A DNA stretch of 64,000 nucleotides from an uncultured Mucispirillum sp. (GTDB lineage Bacteria; Chrysiogenota; Deferribacteres; Deferribacterales; Mucispirillaceae): the NCBI GenBank assembly GCA_944323205.1, contig CALURO010000003.1, positions 124,001 to 188,000 on the forward strand, read 5' to 3'. The notes under the pieces were generated by a model, which was given only the letters and a program-made list of their open reading frames with translations, was not told the origin of the DNA and did not search any database. Shown here in pieces: positions 9,049 through 17,567 of this stretch; the first letter of the stretch is position 1, and each line of letters starts with the position of its first letter. Position numbers and translations under genes: made by a program.

Positions 9049-11418
9049 ATGTCAACAGGTATGATTTCAAACACAAATTTGTTTTCTTTATCAAGCTTAG
9101 TTGCTGCTGGCAGAAATCAGAGCGATTTAAGCAGTTCTATAAACAAACTTTCTTCAGGCTTACGGATAAACTCATTTATGGACGACCCATCTCGTATGTC
9201 AATATCTGAAAAAATGCGAGGCTTTATATTAGGTCTGCAAACTTCATCGCAAAATGCACAAGATGGTATTTCATATCTTCAAACAGCAGAAGGTGCTACA
9301 AATGAAATATCTAGTATGCTTCAAAGAATGAGAGAGTTAGCAGTTGAAGGTGCAAACGGTATATATTCTGCTAATGACAGATTAGAAATTCAAAAAGAAA
9401 TAGACCAGTTAAAAGCAGAAATAGACAGGATTTCAGAATCAACTGAGTTTAATACAAAAAAACTTATTAATGGTGAATCAAGCGGTGCATGGAACAGCGG
9501 CACTGATAAAATCAGTGCAGTAATTAACGGCACAGTAGATGACGGCAACTATGATATTACTTTTGATGTTAAACCCGGTCAAAATCAGGTGCAGTCTACT
9601 CAAATCTTTACATTAAGAGAAGATGAGCTTGGTGCATATGTAGGCAGTCAAGGCACAACAAATATAGCTCAAGCAAGCAATCCAGATAATATTAAAGATA
9701 CAGCAGACGGCAGTTATAAAGTGACAGTTGCAAACCCAACAGACGGGGGAGCAGCTACTGCAATTATGACTTCATCTATGGATTTTATAAACAGTTACCA
9801 AAAAGAAGGCTCAAATATGGCATTTGGTGCAGTTAGTGCTACTGCTGTTACTACAAATGAAAGCGGCTACTTTATGGTAGAATTTACTGAAAACAGCACA
9901 AACGCAGAAAATGGTGCTAGTTACAGAGTAAAATTTATATCAGCAGAAACAGGCGAAGAAGGTCAGTGGATAGATTTTGAAACAGAAGATGGAGCATTAA
10001 AAGGCTCTTATAATTCTAACGGCTTTAATTTAAACTTTGAAATACCTATGCTTGCTGGTGCAGATACAGTTAATGACGGGGATAAATTCCTTTTTTCAGT
10101 AACTGATTCAAAAGGTGTTAAAAATAATGAAAATTTACTGGAAAACGGTGGCGGTGCATTACAGATAAGCCAAAACGGTGTGCAAGGCCCAGTAATAGTT
10201 TATAACCAGCCAAACTCATTAACTAAAGCTGATGATAAAGATGGCATTGTTGAATATAATGATGTAACAGTCCATATGGTAACATTAGACAGCGAAACTG
10301 GCTCATTTGATACTGGTGAAATTACATTAGGTTTTAAAGAAAATACAAGCAATACTACTTCAAATGGGCAGACATTATCTGGAACAGCAACAATTGAAGT
10401 TCGTAAAGGCGGCGAAGCAGCTACTTCTACAACAAAACTTTCTGAGCTTGCAAACTTTGTAGATGAAAATGGTGTTGAACTTTTTGCTTCAACTCAGGAA
10501 TTAAAAATATATGGCAACAATACAAATACTACAGTTTACTTAGAAGGTGATGATACTATTCAAGATGTAGTGGAGAAAATAACAAAAGCAGTTACTCAAG
10601 ACTTAGGAATGGGCAGCGGCTTAACAGAAGTAGATAAAAAACTTATATCTTTTAACCAGATAGAAGGCACTGGTTTTGGTACAGTTCCCGGCACTATGAT
10701 ACTTCAGTCTGCCTTAACTGGTAAAGATGGCGAGCTTTCTTTTATAGGCAGCCAAAAATTAATGGACGCTTTAGGGCTTGATGTTGTTCAGCAGTCAAGC
10801 CAGAATATACAAACTATTACTGCAAAAGATAACTTAACTGGAGTAATAGTTGGTGAAAGGGTAACAAGTAATTCAAGAGTAACAGATGTTATCAGCGGAG
10901 TTGATTTAATAGTTGATACAAGAACTGGTGTTGATGCTTATTATAATACAGGTACAGGTAAAATTGATTTTAAACCAAGTTCAAGGCTTGAAAACCAAAA
11001 TTTAAATCTGCATATAGTTGATGCAAGAACAGAAATACAAATAGGCACTGAAAAAGGGGAAAAATTAGATGTATCACTTCCTGCATTAAATACTGCAGCA
11101 TTAGGTATAGGCAACACTAATATTAATACTCAGGAAGATGCTCAAAGAGCAATTACTGAAATAGATAACGCATTAACAAAAGTTGTATCTGCAAGGTCTA
11201 AAATTGGTGCACATGTAAACAGACTTAACAGTACAATAAATACTCTTGCCATAGCAGAAGAAAACACAACGGCAAGTGAATCAAGAATAAGAGATACTGA
11301 TATAGCAAAAGAAACAACAGCCATGACTACTGCACAGGTTGCATATCAGGCAAATATTGCAATACTTGCACAGGCTAACCAGATACCTGCAATTGCATTA
11401 TCACTTTTACAGGCATAG
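9049..11418 (+). CDS. fliC: Flagellin with a large central insertion
   Basis: Filament subunit of 789 residues, much longer than the usual 270-500. The conserved N-terminal D0/D1 helices cover about 1-145 (SSSINKLSSGLRINS, AQDGISYLQTAEGATNEI, MRELAVEGANG). The C-terminal D1/D0 helices cover about 690-789 (IGAHVNRLNSTINTL, ASESRIRDTDIAKE, ending IALSLLQA). About 540 residues of Thr/Gly/Asn-rich, strand-like sequence between them would form outward-facing domains on the filament. There is no signal peptide, as expected for type III export. The gene is driven by a sigma-28 box and has a strong GGGAGGA ribosome site. Confidence 0.95.
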   Translation: MSTGMISNTNLFSLSSLVAAGRNQSDLSSSINKLSSGLRINSFMDDPSRMSISEKMRGFILGLQTSSQNAQDGISYLQTAEGATNEISSMLQRMRELAVEGANGIYSANDRLEIQKEIDQLKAEIDRISESTEFNTKKLINGESSGAWNSGTDKISAVINGTVDDGNYDITFDVKPGQNQVQSTQIFTLREDELGAYVGSQGTTNIAQASNPDNIKDTADGSYKVTVANPTDGGAATAIMTSSMDFINSYQKEGSNMAFGAVSATAVTTNESGYFMVEFTENSTNAENGASYRVKFISAETGEEGQWIDFETEDGALKGSYNSNGFNLNFEIPMLAGADTVNDGDKFLFSVTDSKGVKNNENLLENGGGALQISQNGVQGPVIVYNQPNSLTKADDKDGIVEYNDVTVHMVTLDSETGSFDTGEITLGFKENTSNTTSNGQTLSGTATIEVRKGGEAATSTTKLSELANFVDENGVELFASTQELKIYGNNTNTTVYLEGDDTIQDVVEKITKAVTQDLGMGSGLTEVDKKLISFNQIEGTGFGTVPGTMILQSALTGKDGELSFIGSQKLMDALGLDVVQQSSQNIQTITAKDNLTGVIVGERVTSNSRVTDVISGVDLIVDTRTGVDAYYNTGTGKIDFKPSSRLENQNLNLHIVDARTEIQIGTEKGEKLDVSLPALNTAALGIGNTNINTQEDAQRAITEIDNALTKVVSARSKIGAHVNRLNSTINTLAIAEENTTASESRIRDTDIAKETTAMTTAQVAYQANIAILAQANQIPAIALSLLQA

Positions 11419-11480
11419 GAAGAATATAAAAATAAAATAAAAATACAATGCAACGAACAAAACATTTGAGGAGGAGCATT

Positions 11481-11657
11481 ATGGCAGCATTAAATATTAA
11501 CAAAAGCGAACAACAAATTAGCGGAAAATCACAGCTTACTAAACTTTATGAAATAATGAGAGAAACTATGGAGCAAGGCTTTTATGGCTCTGTTGAAGTA
11601 AAATTTGAAGCAGGTAAAGTTACTATTATTAAAAAAACTGAATCTATTAAAATCTAG
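11481..11657 (+). CDS. Small DUF2292-type protein
   Basis: 58 residues from the ATG at 11481, which follows a strong GAGGAG site; an in-frame ATG at 11448 has no such site. The C-terminal part (LTKLYEIMRETMEQGFYGSV, then a KVTIIKKTE tail) matches the pattern of the DUF2292/YezD family: a helix, a YGSV turn and two strands ending in a charged tail. The function of that family is unknown. It lies 62 bases after flagellin and before a shared terminator, so it is probably transcribed with flagellin. Confidence 0.7.
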   Translation: MAALNINKSEQQISGKSQLTKLYEIMRETMEQGFYGSVEVKFEAGKVTIIKKTESIKI

Positions 11658-11746
11658 TATATGTAAGTATTTATAAATGGCGGAAAGGAATATTATTAGC
11701 AAAGACTATTAAACTCATTAATAGAAATACAATGCTCAAAACAAAA

Positions 11747-11776
11747 AATGCAGGATATTTTATCCTGCATTTTTTA
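11747..11776 (+). terminator. Terminator of the flagellin-DUF2292 unit
   Basis: AATGCAGGATA (11747-11757), loop TTT, TATCCTGCATT (11761-11771), then a T-run. The stem is a perfect 11 bp. Confidence 0.88.
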
Positions 11777-12040
11777 ATTCAGACTATTGAAAAAGTCATT
11801 AATTTTTTTAAAATTAAAATAATTTCTACTAGTATATATTAAAAATTAATTTGTTGAACTAAAATTAGATATATATCTAAGTTTAGAGCACTAATGTATC
11901 CTAATAAAATATGGAGAGTGGTTTTTGCAAGGTAAAATTTTCCCAAGAGAAGAATGAGGAATCATAAAAAATGTCTGGCTATGATTATTAAACTGGCAAA
12001 ATACTATCAAAAATAATTTATTTTTATGACAATATCCTAA
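11777..12040. other. Non-coding spacer, probably decayed mobile-element sequence
   Basis: No intact gene. Frames are interrupted by many stops. The stretch just before 12041 runs in phase into the transposase remnant with a stop codon at the join, so it may be the eroded upstream part of that gene. I saw no terminal inverted repeats. Confidence 0.4.
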
Positions 12041-12230
12041 GATAATGGTGTTGAATTTTTAGATATGGCAGGTTTAGAAAAATCAGTGTATGATAAATTA
12101 TCTAAACGAACTACAATATTCTATGCTCACCCTTATTGTTTCCAGAGAAAGGGGCAGCAATGAAAATAATAATAAACTTATAGATGAGTTTATTAAAAAG
12201 AAAACTGATATTAAGAAAATACAAGACTAG
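12041..12230 (+). pseudogene. IS30-family transposase remnant (C-terminal DDE part)
   Basis: Translation gives DNGVEFLDMAGLEKS, then KRTTIFYAHPYCFQRKG; after a frameshift near 12152 it continues SNENNNKLIDEFIKKKTDI to a stop at 12228. This is the pattern of the catalytic C-terminus of IS30 transposases (DNG-EF, HPYxSxERGSNENxNKLIR, GTDI). The rest of the element is gone or unrecognisable. It shows that a mobile element once sat beside the RloA/RloB pair. Confidence 0.78.
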
Positions 12231-12285
12231 ATTAATCATTATGTATAAAAATTATTTAATTATAAATCTACTAAGGAGATTTTTT

Positions 12286-12436
12286 ATGAGAACTTTAGCA
12301 ACTGCTTAAAATGTTGTAACCGTTTTTAGAATTTACCTACTATGTGGTAGATTTAGAATATATCACACTTGGAGGTAAGCCAAAGTTTTACCATATAATC
12401 AAAAATTATAGTGAATTAACGACTATTAATGAATAA
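12286..12436 (+). pseudogene. Broken gene fragment of unknown family
   Basis: A good ribosome site (AAGGAGA, 12273-12279) leads to an ATG at 12286, but the frame stops after 7 codons (MRTLATA). A different frame, 12329-12436, reads FTYYVVDLEYITLGGKP and on to a stop, like the tail of a real protein. This looks like a frameshifted or internally deleted gene. I do not recognise the family. Confidence 0.4.
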
Positions 12437-13036
12437 TTAAACTAGACTAATAATATTGTCATTTAAAAATTTTAAAAAATCGCATTTAAAATTTATAGTT
12501 GTGTTTTGGTGTATTTTATATGCCTGCCTTATATTATCAAGAGTTATTTCAAAAGGAATATCACCTTTTTCATAATTATTAAAAATATCTATATTTTCTT
12601 TTATAAGTGGTATATATTCACTTGATTTTAAAGGGGTGCTAAAATGACCTTTTGTATTTAGTATTTGCTGCCAAGTATCAATAATATTATCATCTAAATG
12701 CATTACTAAAAAATCTTCAAAATTATATGTGGTAAATAAAAAATCTGGAATATTATCAGCTTTTCCAGCATACTCTATACCATTATTTCTATCATTTCTT
12801 TTATAAATATCTTTATCTACCCAAATAACTTTATCTATTTTTTTGTTTTCTTTACATTGCTTTTTATATGCTTTTTCTACATCAGAAAAATGACCAGTGC
12901 CTATCTCTTTTGCTGCAAAAGTAATTTTTATATTATTTTTTGTAAGCAGCCTGTTAATAAGCTGAATATATGCTTTTTCCGAACTCCCTTCGCATAGTAT
13001 TATATAAGTTTTATTACAAATATACTGTTCCACCAT
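12437..13036 (-). CDS. RloB/AbiLii-like TOPRIM-type protein
   Basis: 199 residues. The N-terminus has YIILCEGSSEKAYIQLINRLL, the glutamate-bearing EGxSE motif of RloB/OLD-type TOPRIM domains. It is followed by DKVIWVDKDIYKR, whose D-x-D is the expected metal-binding pair. It starts 7 bases after the stop of the AAA-type ATPase, so the two form one unit. ATPase plus RloB-type TOPRIM partners are known from restriction-linked loci (RloA/RloB) and the phage-resistance system AbiL. The assignment to RloB rather than another TOPRIM family (such as DUF4435 of PARIS) is by motif only. A role as nuclease effector is inferred. Confidence 0.65.
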   Translation of the reverse strand: MVEQYICNKTYIILCEGSSEKAYIQLINRLLTKNNIKITFAAKEIGTGHFSDVEKAYKKQCKENKKIDKVIWVDKDIYKRNDRNNGIEYAGKADNIPDFLFTTYNFEDFLVMHLDDNIIDTWQQILNTKGHFSTPLKSSEYIPLIKENIDIFNNYEKGDIPFEITLDNIRQAYKIHQNTTINFKCDFLKFLNDNIISLV

Positions 13037-13043
13037 ATATCAC

Positions 13044-14330
13044 CTATATATATGGGTATGGTATTGCAGCAAATTCACCATGTAAATATTTTTTACGAAA
13101 ATTGTTTACATTCCTTATGCCTTTAAAAGATGATGCTTTGCGAATAACTGTGCCATCTTCTATATTTTTAGAAGTAAAGCATATTTCTGAAACCCTTAAT
13201 ATATCATCATCTAATATATCTGTATTATGGGCTGTAAAAATAAGCTGTGCATTATTTTTATTATATCTTTTGCTTTTAAACATCTTTATAATTTCCCGTA
13301 ATACTAACGGATGTATAGAGCGTTCCAACTCATCAATACATAATACAGAACCTAAATGCAGTGTAGCCAAAATTGGTCCTAATAAACCAGCTAATATATT
13401 TGTGCCAAGAGATTCTTCTTTTCTAAAATCAAACTCAACTTCATTATTATTAATATCTTTATGATAAGAATATATTTTGTTAGTATATAGTTTATTATCA
13501 CGAACAAATAACTCACCATTAATATTTTGCTTATTTAAACCATCTCTAATATTTTCTGCTATCAGCTCTTCTTCAAACTTCATCTTGGTTATATCAAAAT
13601 CAAATTTTCTTAATATGTTTACTATATTATTAAATGCCTGCTGTTTATCCTGCCCACAGTATTTCTCTAACATATCAAGCCCTGCAATAACAGGAAAATC
13701 TGGGTGTCCTAATATCTGTACATTTAAGTTAATATATGCAGCAAAATCATATATAAATTTATTTAAACCAGCATAATTTTTAGCTATAATATGCAGAAAT
13801 GTTTTCTGCTGCATTTTATCTGCATTACAGCATTCAACTTGATAAATTTCTTTTAACTTTTTTGTATCATATGTTTTTGTTGCGATTTTTTTAGCTTCTA
13901 AAATACCACTATTTATGGAATATATTTTTTTATTATCTACCGATAATATTTCATTTATTATTGCTGTATTGTTGTATTGCAGTTCATATTTATATAATAT
14001 ATTTTTTATATATATCTCTAAAATAAAAGTCGTTGTTTCATATTTATAATTTAATTTATTTGGAGTATATAGGTTTTCTATTCCGTTATATATAATTGTT
14101 TTTAATGTATATAATGCATAAATAATATTAGATTTTCCTGCTGCATTTGCTCCATATAAAGCCATACAAGGTACAAGCCTGATAGGTTTCTTTTTATTTT
14201 TTACTAGTTCTAAAAATGGTAAAGTTTCCATTTCTTCATATCCATTAGGGGCTTTTCCTTCAGAATATGAAAAATCAAGAGTTAAATTCAATATTGACTT
14301 AAAATTTTGAACAGTAAATGATTTTATCAT
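13044..14330 (-). CDS. AAA-type ATPase, RloA/AbiLi-like
   Basis: 428 residues of the SMC/ABC-like AAA_15/AAA_21 group. The N-terminus reads IKSFTVQNFKSILNLTLDFS. The Walker A is LYGANAAGKSNIIYAL (about 57-72). Near 330 are Walker B SVLCIDELERSIHP and a switch histidine in LIFTAHNTDILDD. A long helical insert lies between. It comes first, with the TOPRIM partner 7 bases behind, and has its own GGGGAT ribosome site. In the related Abi and PARIS systems such ATPases sense phage and release the nuclease partner. That role is inferred here from the pairing and the isolated, IS-flanked position. Confidence 0.83.
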   Translation of the reverse strand: MIKSFTVQNFKSILNLTLDFSYSEGKAPNGYEEMETLPFLELVKNKKKPIRLVPCMALYGANAAGKSNIIYALYTLKTIIYNGIENLYTPNKLNYKYETTTFILEIYIKNILYKYELQYNNTAIINEILSVDNKKIYSINSGILEAKKIATKTYDTKKLKEIYQVECCNADKMQQKTFLHIIAKNYAGLNKFIYDFAAYINLNVQILGHPDFPVIAGLDMLEKYCGQDKQQAFNNIVNILRKFDFDITKMKFEEELIAENIRDGLNKQNINGELFVRDNKLYTNKIYSYHKDINNNEVEFDFRKEESLGTNILAGLLGPILATLHLGSVLCIDELERSIHPLVLREIIKMFKSKRYNKNNAQLIFTAHNTDILDDDILRVSEICFTSKNIEDGTVIRKASSFKGIRNVNNFRKKYLHGEFAAIPYPYI

Positions 14331-14501
14331 ATTTATCCCCGCTTATGTTAAAATAATATCCATTATTTTCCTATTTATTCTTATTTTATATTATATCGGC
14401 AGAAATAAGTCAATATAAACATTTTTTCTGTTTATCTTTACTTTTTATTTTTCTCATTTGATATTATGTATATTTACTAAAATATTTATTTAAAAAAGCG
14501 G

Positions 14502-14645
14502 TTATTGTTCTTCTTTTTCTTCTTCTAATATTTTTACCTTTTCTTCAAGCTTTTTTAATTTAGAGCCTGTTGCATAAAAATAATATGCTAAAACTATCCA
14601 TATTAATGCATAAGCACCGATTAAATATCCAAGGTTATTCATCAT
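14502..14645 (-). CDS. ccmD: CcmD-like small haem-exporter subunit
   Basis: 47 residues, last gene of the ccm run. It has one membrane segment (YLIGAYALIWIVLAYYFYA) followed by a charged coiled tail (KLKKLEEKVKILEEEKEEQ), the usual CcmD pattern. The start overlaps no other gene and lies 15 bases after the ccmC stop behind GGAGC. In other bacteria CcmD links CcmABC and helps release holo-CcmE. Confidence 0.78.
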   Translation of the reverse strand: MMNNLGYLIGAYALIWIVLAYYFYATGSKLKKLEEKVKILEEEKEEQ

Positions 14646-14660
14646 ATTTTTTAGCTCCTT

Positions 14661-15335
14661 CTAGTCTGTTTCTAGTAATTTTATACGCCTTTCCAGATTT
14701 ACAAGCCTTAGTCTGCGTATTAAAAGAGAAATATATATAATAGTAAAAACACCTAAACATACAAGCATAGCCGTAAGCATATCAGGGTGAAGACCGCCGC
14801 CCCCTTTCTGCACTACATTTGGGTGTATTGTGTTATTCCACCACTGTATTGATAAAAATACAACAGGCACATCAATAAACCCTATAATACCAACAGCAGC
14901 AGAAAATTTTGCTCTTCTATCGCTTTCTGCCATAAACTGCCTGAGCATAATATAGCCAACATATATAAACCATAAAAGCAGTGTGGAAGTAAGGCGAGGG
15001 TCCCATGTCCAAAACTTACCCCAGGTAGGGCGCGCCCATAATGGACCTGTTAAAATAACAATAGTGCAGAAAGCAAGCCCTATTTCTGCAGAAGCTGCTG
15101 CAATATCATCAAAAGTATATTTCTTTGTAATAAGATATAATATACTTGCTGCAAATGTTATAAAAAATGCAAAAAAACCAATCCATGCAGAAGCCACATG
15201 AAAGTAAAATATTTTCTGAACTATCCCCATAATCCTTTCAACAGGTGCATAAAAAAATGCAAAATAAAGCCCCACAGGCACTACTATAAAAAGAAGTATG
15301 GAAAATATTTTATCTAACTTTGCTAACCCTTTCAT
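14661..15335 (-). CDS. ccmC: Haem exporter / CcmE haem-handling protein CcmC
   Basis: 224 residues with six membrane segments. The tryptophan-rich haem-handling motif WGKFWTWDPRLTSTLLLWF is at about 105-123, and two periplasmic-side histidines flank it (FYFHVASAW; NNTIHPNVVQKGG). CcmC loads haem onto CcmE in system I cytochrome c maturation. It is 15 bases downstream of ccmB in the same operon. Confidence 0.95.
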   Translation of the reverse strand: MKGLAKLDKIFSILLFIVVPVGLYFAFFYAPVERIMGIVQKIFYFHVASAWIGFFAFFITFAASILYLITKKYTFDDIAAASAEIGLAFCTIVILTGPLWARPTWGKFWTWDPRLTSTLLLWFIYVGYIMLRQFMAESDRRAKFSAAVGIIGFIDVPVVFLSIQWWNNTIHPNVVQKGGGGLHPDMLTAMLVCLGVFTIIYISLLIRRLRLVNLERRIKLLETD

Positions 15336-15350
15336 ATATACTCCATAAAA

Positions 15351-16028
15351 TTATTCTTCTATAATGGCACCAAATATGCCAAATATTACAGCAGTAAATA
15401 TTACATCAAATACTACCATAAGTTTTATCCAGTTATAACTGTGTGTTATATCATGGCCTAGTATAAATATATTTGTAGAAAGTATAGCTGCAATAATAAC
15501 AGGTATTAGTATAGGCAGCATTAAAAGAGGAAGCATAATCTCCCTTGAATTTGTGCGGACACTAATCATTGAAAATAATGTGCCTGTTACTGAATAACCG
15601 TAAGTTGCAAGCAGAATTATTACAACCATAAGCCAGTGAGAAACAATATTAATATTATAAAATACTAAAAACAGCGGCACTAATATTATTTCAAGTATAA
15701 TTAAAAATAAAAAGTTAGAAAGCACTTTTCCAAAAAATACAGCACTTCTGTCTATTGGTGCAAGCATCAATGCTTCAAAATTGCCGCCTTGTATTTCACT
15801 CATCATAGTTTTATTAAGCCCTAAAATACCTGAAAATGTAACAGCTATCCAAAAAATACCGCCTGCTGCTTCCTGCTCTGTTTTACTGCCCGGTTCTGTT
15901 ATAAAGCTGAATACAAGGGTAATAAGCACACCAAAAACTAAGGTAGCATTAACAGTTTCCTTAGTTCTAAGCTCCATTAATATATCTTTTTTTAAAATGG
16001 CAAATACTGCTTTAAAGTAATTCATCAT
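15351..16028 (-). CDS. ccmB: Haem exporter membrane subunit CcmB
   Basis: 225 residues with about six membrane helices; typical CcmB features are DILMELRTKETVNATLVFG at the N-terminus and the GGNFEALMLAPIDRSAVF loop. Membrane partner of the CcmA ATPase. It overlaps the ccmA 3' end by 17 bases, showing tight coupling. Confidence 0.95.
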   Translation of the reverse strand: MMNYFKAVFAILKKDILMELRTKETVNATLVFGVLITLVFSFITEPGSKTEQEAAGGIFWIAVTFSGILGLNKTMMSEIQGGNFEALMLAPIDRSAVFFGKVLSNFLFLIILEIILVPLFLVFYNINIVSHWLMVVIILLATYGYSVTGTLFSMISVRTNSREIMLPLLMLPILIPVIIAAILSTNIFILGHDITHSYNWIKLMVVFDVIFTAVIFGIFGAIIEE

Positions 16029-16758
16029 TTAAACCCTTACCGCCTGCCACATTTAAATACATCTGCTCAAAGGATGCTGTATCTATCTCTGACTTTGGTT
16101 TATTAAATACTATTCGGCCGCTTTTCATAATAATTACATGGCTTGCTAAATCAAGCCCTGTATGGATATCATGAGTAACCATTAATATAGTTTTATTATT
16201 GCTTAACTGCTCTTTTAAAAGGTTTGAAAGGTTATTGCCTGCAAGACTGTCAAGCCCAGTATACGGCTCATCTAAAAATATAATTTCTGGTGAATGGATT
16301 AATGCTCTTGCAATAGATATTCTCTGCAGCATACCGCGGGAATAAGTGCGGACAGCATCATTTCTTCTGGAATATAAATCAAGCTGTTTTAAAAGGCTTT
16401 CTGCTTTCTGCCTTACATTTGCCACATTATAAAGTGAGCCGTAAAATTCTAAATTTTCCATAGCAGAAAGGCTTTCATATACAAAAGGCTGATGAGATAT
16501 AACACCAAAATTCGCCCTGTATATATCTGCCAGTTTTTTACTTTCCACCCCGTTATATAAAAGTGTGCCGGAAGTTAATTTTGTCTGCATAGAAAGAACT
16601 TTAAGAAGTGTAGATTTGCCTGCACCGTTTGAGCCAAAAATCGTAATAGACTGCCCCTTATATATATCTAAATCTATTTTCTTTAAAGCTGTAACAGTGC
16701 CGTATATTTTGCCTGCCTTTTTTAAAGAAATTAGACTTTTTTCTGTTTCTTCTGTCAT
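16012..16758 (-). CDS. ccmA: Cytochrome c maturation ABC ATPase CcmA
   Basis: 248 residues: Walker A FGSNGAGKSTLLKVL, signature YSRGMLQRISIARAL, Walker B EIIFLDEPYTGLD and H-loop VTHD. Drives release of haem-loaded CcmE from CcmC. It is the first gene of a ccmA-B-C-D run on the minus strand; ccmE is separated from it by a terminator. ccmF and ccmH are not in the window. Confidence 0.95.
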   Translation of the reverse strand: MTEETEKSLISLKKAGKIYGTVTALKKIDLDIYKGQSITIFGSNGAGKSTLLKVLSMQTKLTSGTLLYNGVESKKLADIYRANFGVISHQPFVYESLSAMENLEFYGSLYNVANVRQKAESLLKQLDLYSRRNDAVRTYSRGMLQRISIARALIHSPEIIFLDEPYTGLDSLAGNNLSNLLKEQLSNNKTILMVTHDIHTGLDLASHVIIMKSGRIVFNKPKSEIDTASFEQMYLNVAGGKGLNDELL

Positions 16759-16911
16759 ATAAAAAAGTGTTCCTTTTGCCCTTTATTTTTTATAAATATG
16801 CATAATAATAAAAATATTCTTTACTAACTGCTGAAAAAACAAATTTAAGTTTATAAATAGTATCATAAACATATCTATTTTGCAATTGCCTAAAAGCAGT
16901 AATATATAAAT

Positions 16912-16937
16912 AAGGCTCGGTGGGGAGACCGAGCCTT
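16912..16937 (-). terminator. Terminator between ccmE and ccmA
   Basis: AAGGCTCGGT / ACCGAGCCTT, a perfect 10-bp stem with a 6-base loop, 27 bases after the ccmE stop. The minus-strand exit is AT-rich. It implies that ccmE is largely a separate transcript. Confidence 0.8.
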
Positions 16938-16963
16938 ATAACAGCTAATATCTTTTGAGGAGT

Positions 16964-17401
16964 TTATATATCTGCGTTCATTTCCGCCATTGCTTTATTA
17001 TGTTCTTCTTTATCCATACCATCATAGCGAGATGGACATTTTGCTAAAAGTGAGCTTGCCACAAACTTTTTATTTGCTTCGTCATAAGTGCCTTCTACAA
17101 TAACTTCTACTTCTTCTTGAAAAGCATCTGGCACTATGCCTTTATATTCTACCTTGATAAAGCTATCATTATTTTTATCTTTCATATCAAAGGTTAAATC
17201 AAGCTGTGCTTTTGTAACTGAGCCACTCATAACAGTGCCGCTTACTTTTATGCCCTTGCCTTGAAACTTTTCGGGGTTATTAACTATTTCAGAAACTTCT
17301 GCATCATGCAGTGAATGACCTTCAAAACCGCTTGCTAATAAATAAGCTAATGCACCAATTACTACTACACCTACTGCAATAAGTTTTTTTCTGCTGCTCA
17401 T
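16964..17401 (-). CDS. ccmE: Haem chaperone CcmE, C-x3-Y variant
   Basis: 145 residues. An N-terminal anchor (LIAVGVVVIGALAYLLAS) is followed by the OB-fold haem-chaperone domain (GTVMSGSV, FDMKDKNNDSFIKVEYKG, VIVEGTYD). The haem site reads LLAKCPSRYDGM. The usual H-x3-Y histidine is replaced by cysteine, giving the C-x3-Y form known from some Desulfovibrio and archaeal CcmE proteins. This residue presumably binds haem covalently. A short Met/His tail follows. Confidence 0.9.
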   Translation of the reverse strand: MSSRKKLIAVGVVVIGALAYLLASGFEGHSLHDAEVSEIVNNPEKFQGKGIKVSGTVMSGSVTKAQLDLTFDMKDKNNDSFIKVEYKGIVPDAFQEEVEVIVEGTYDEANKKFVASSLLAKCPSRYDGMDKEEHNKAMAEMNADI

Positions 17402-17567
17402 AAATACCCCTTAATTTTCTATGATATTAATCTATACTAAAAAGTTTTATTATTAAATTCAAAAAAAATCTAATTACACAATATCTACAACTTTTCATTG
17501 TATTATAATGAGAATCTATATATTACCTACACAATTCATTATTGTAATGTTAATATGTAATATATAA

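Noticed and set aside
12970-13776. Two plus-strand open frames of 164 and 99 codons over the RloA gene
   Set aside because: The RloA ATPase on the minus strand has clear Walker motifs and explains the region.
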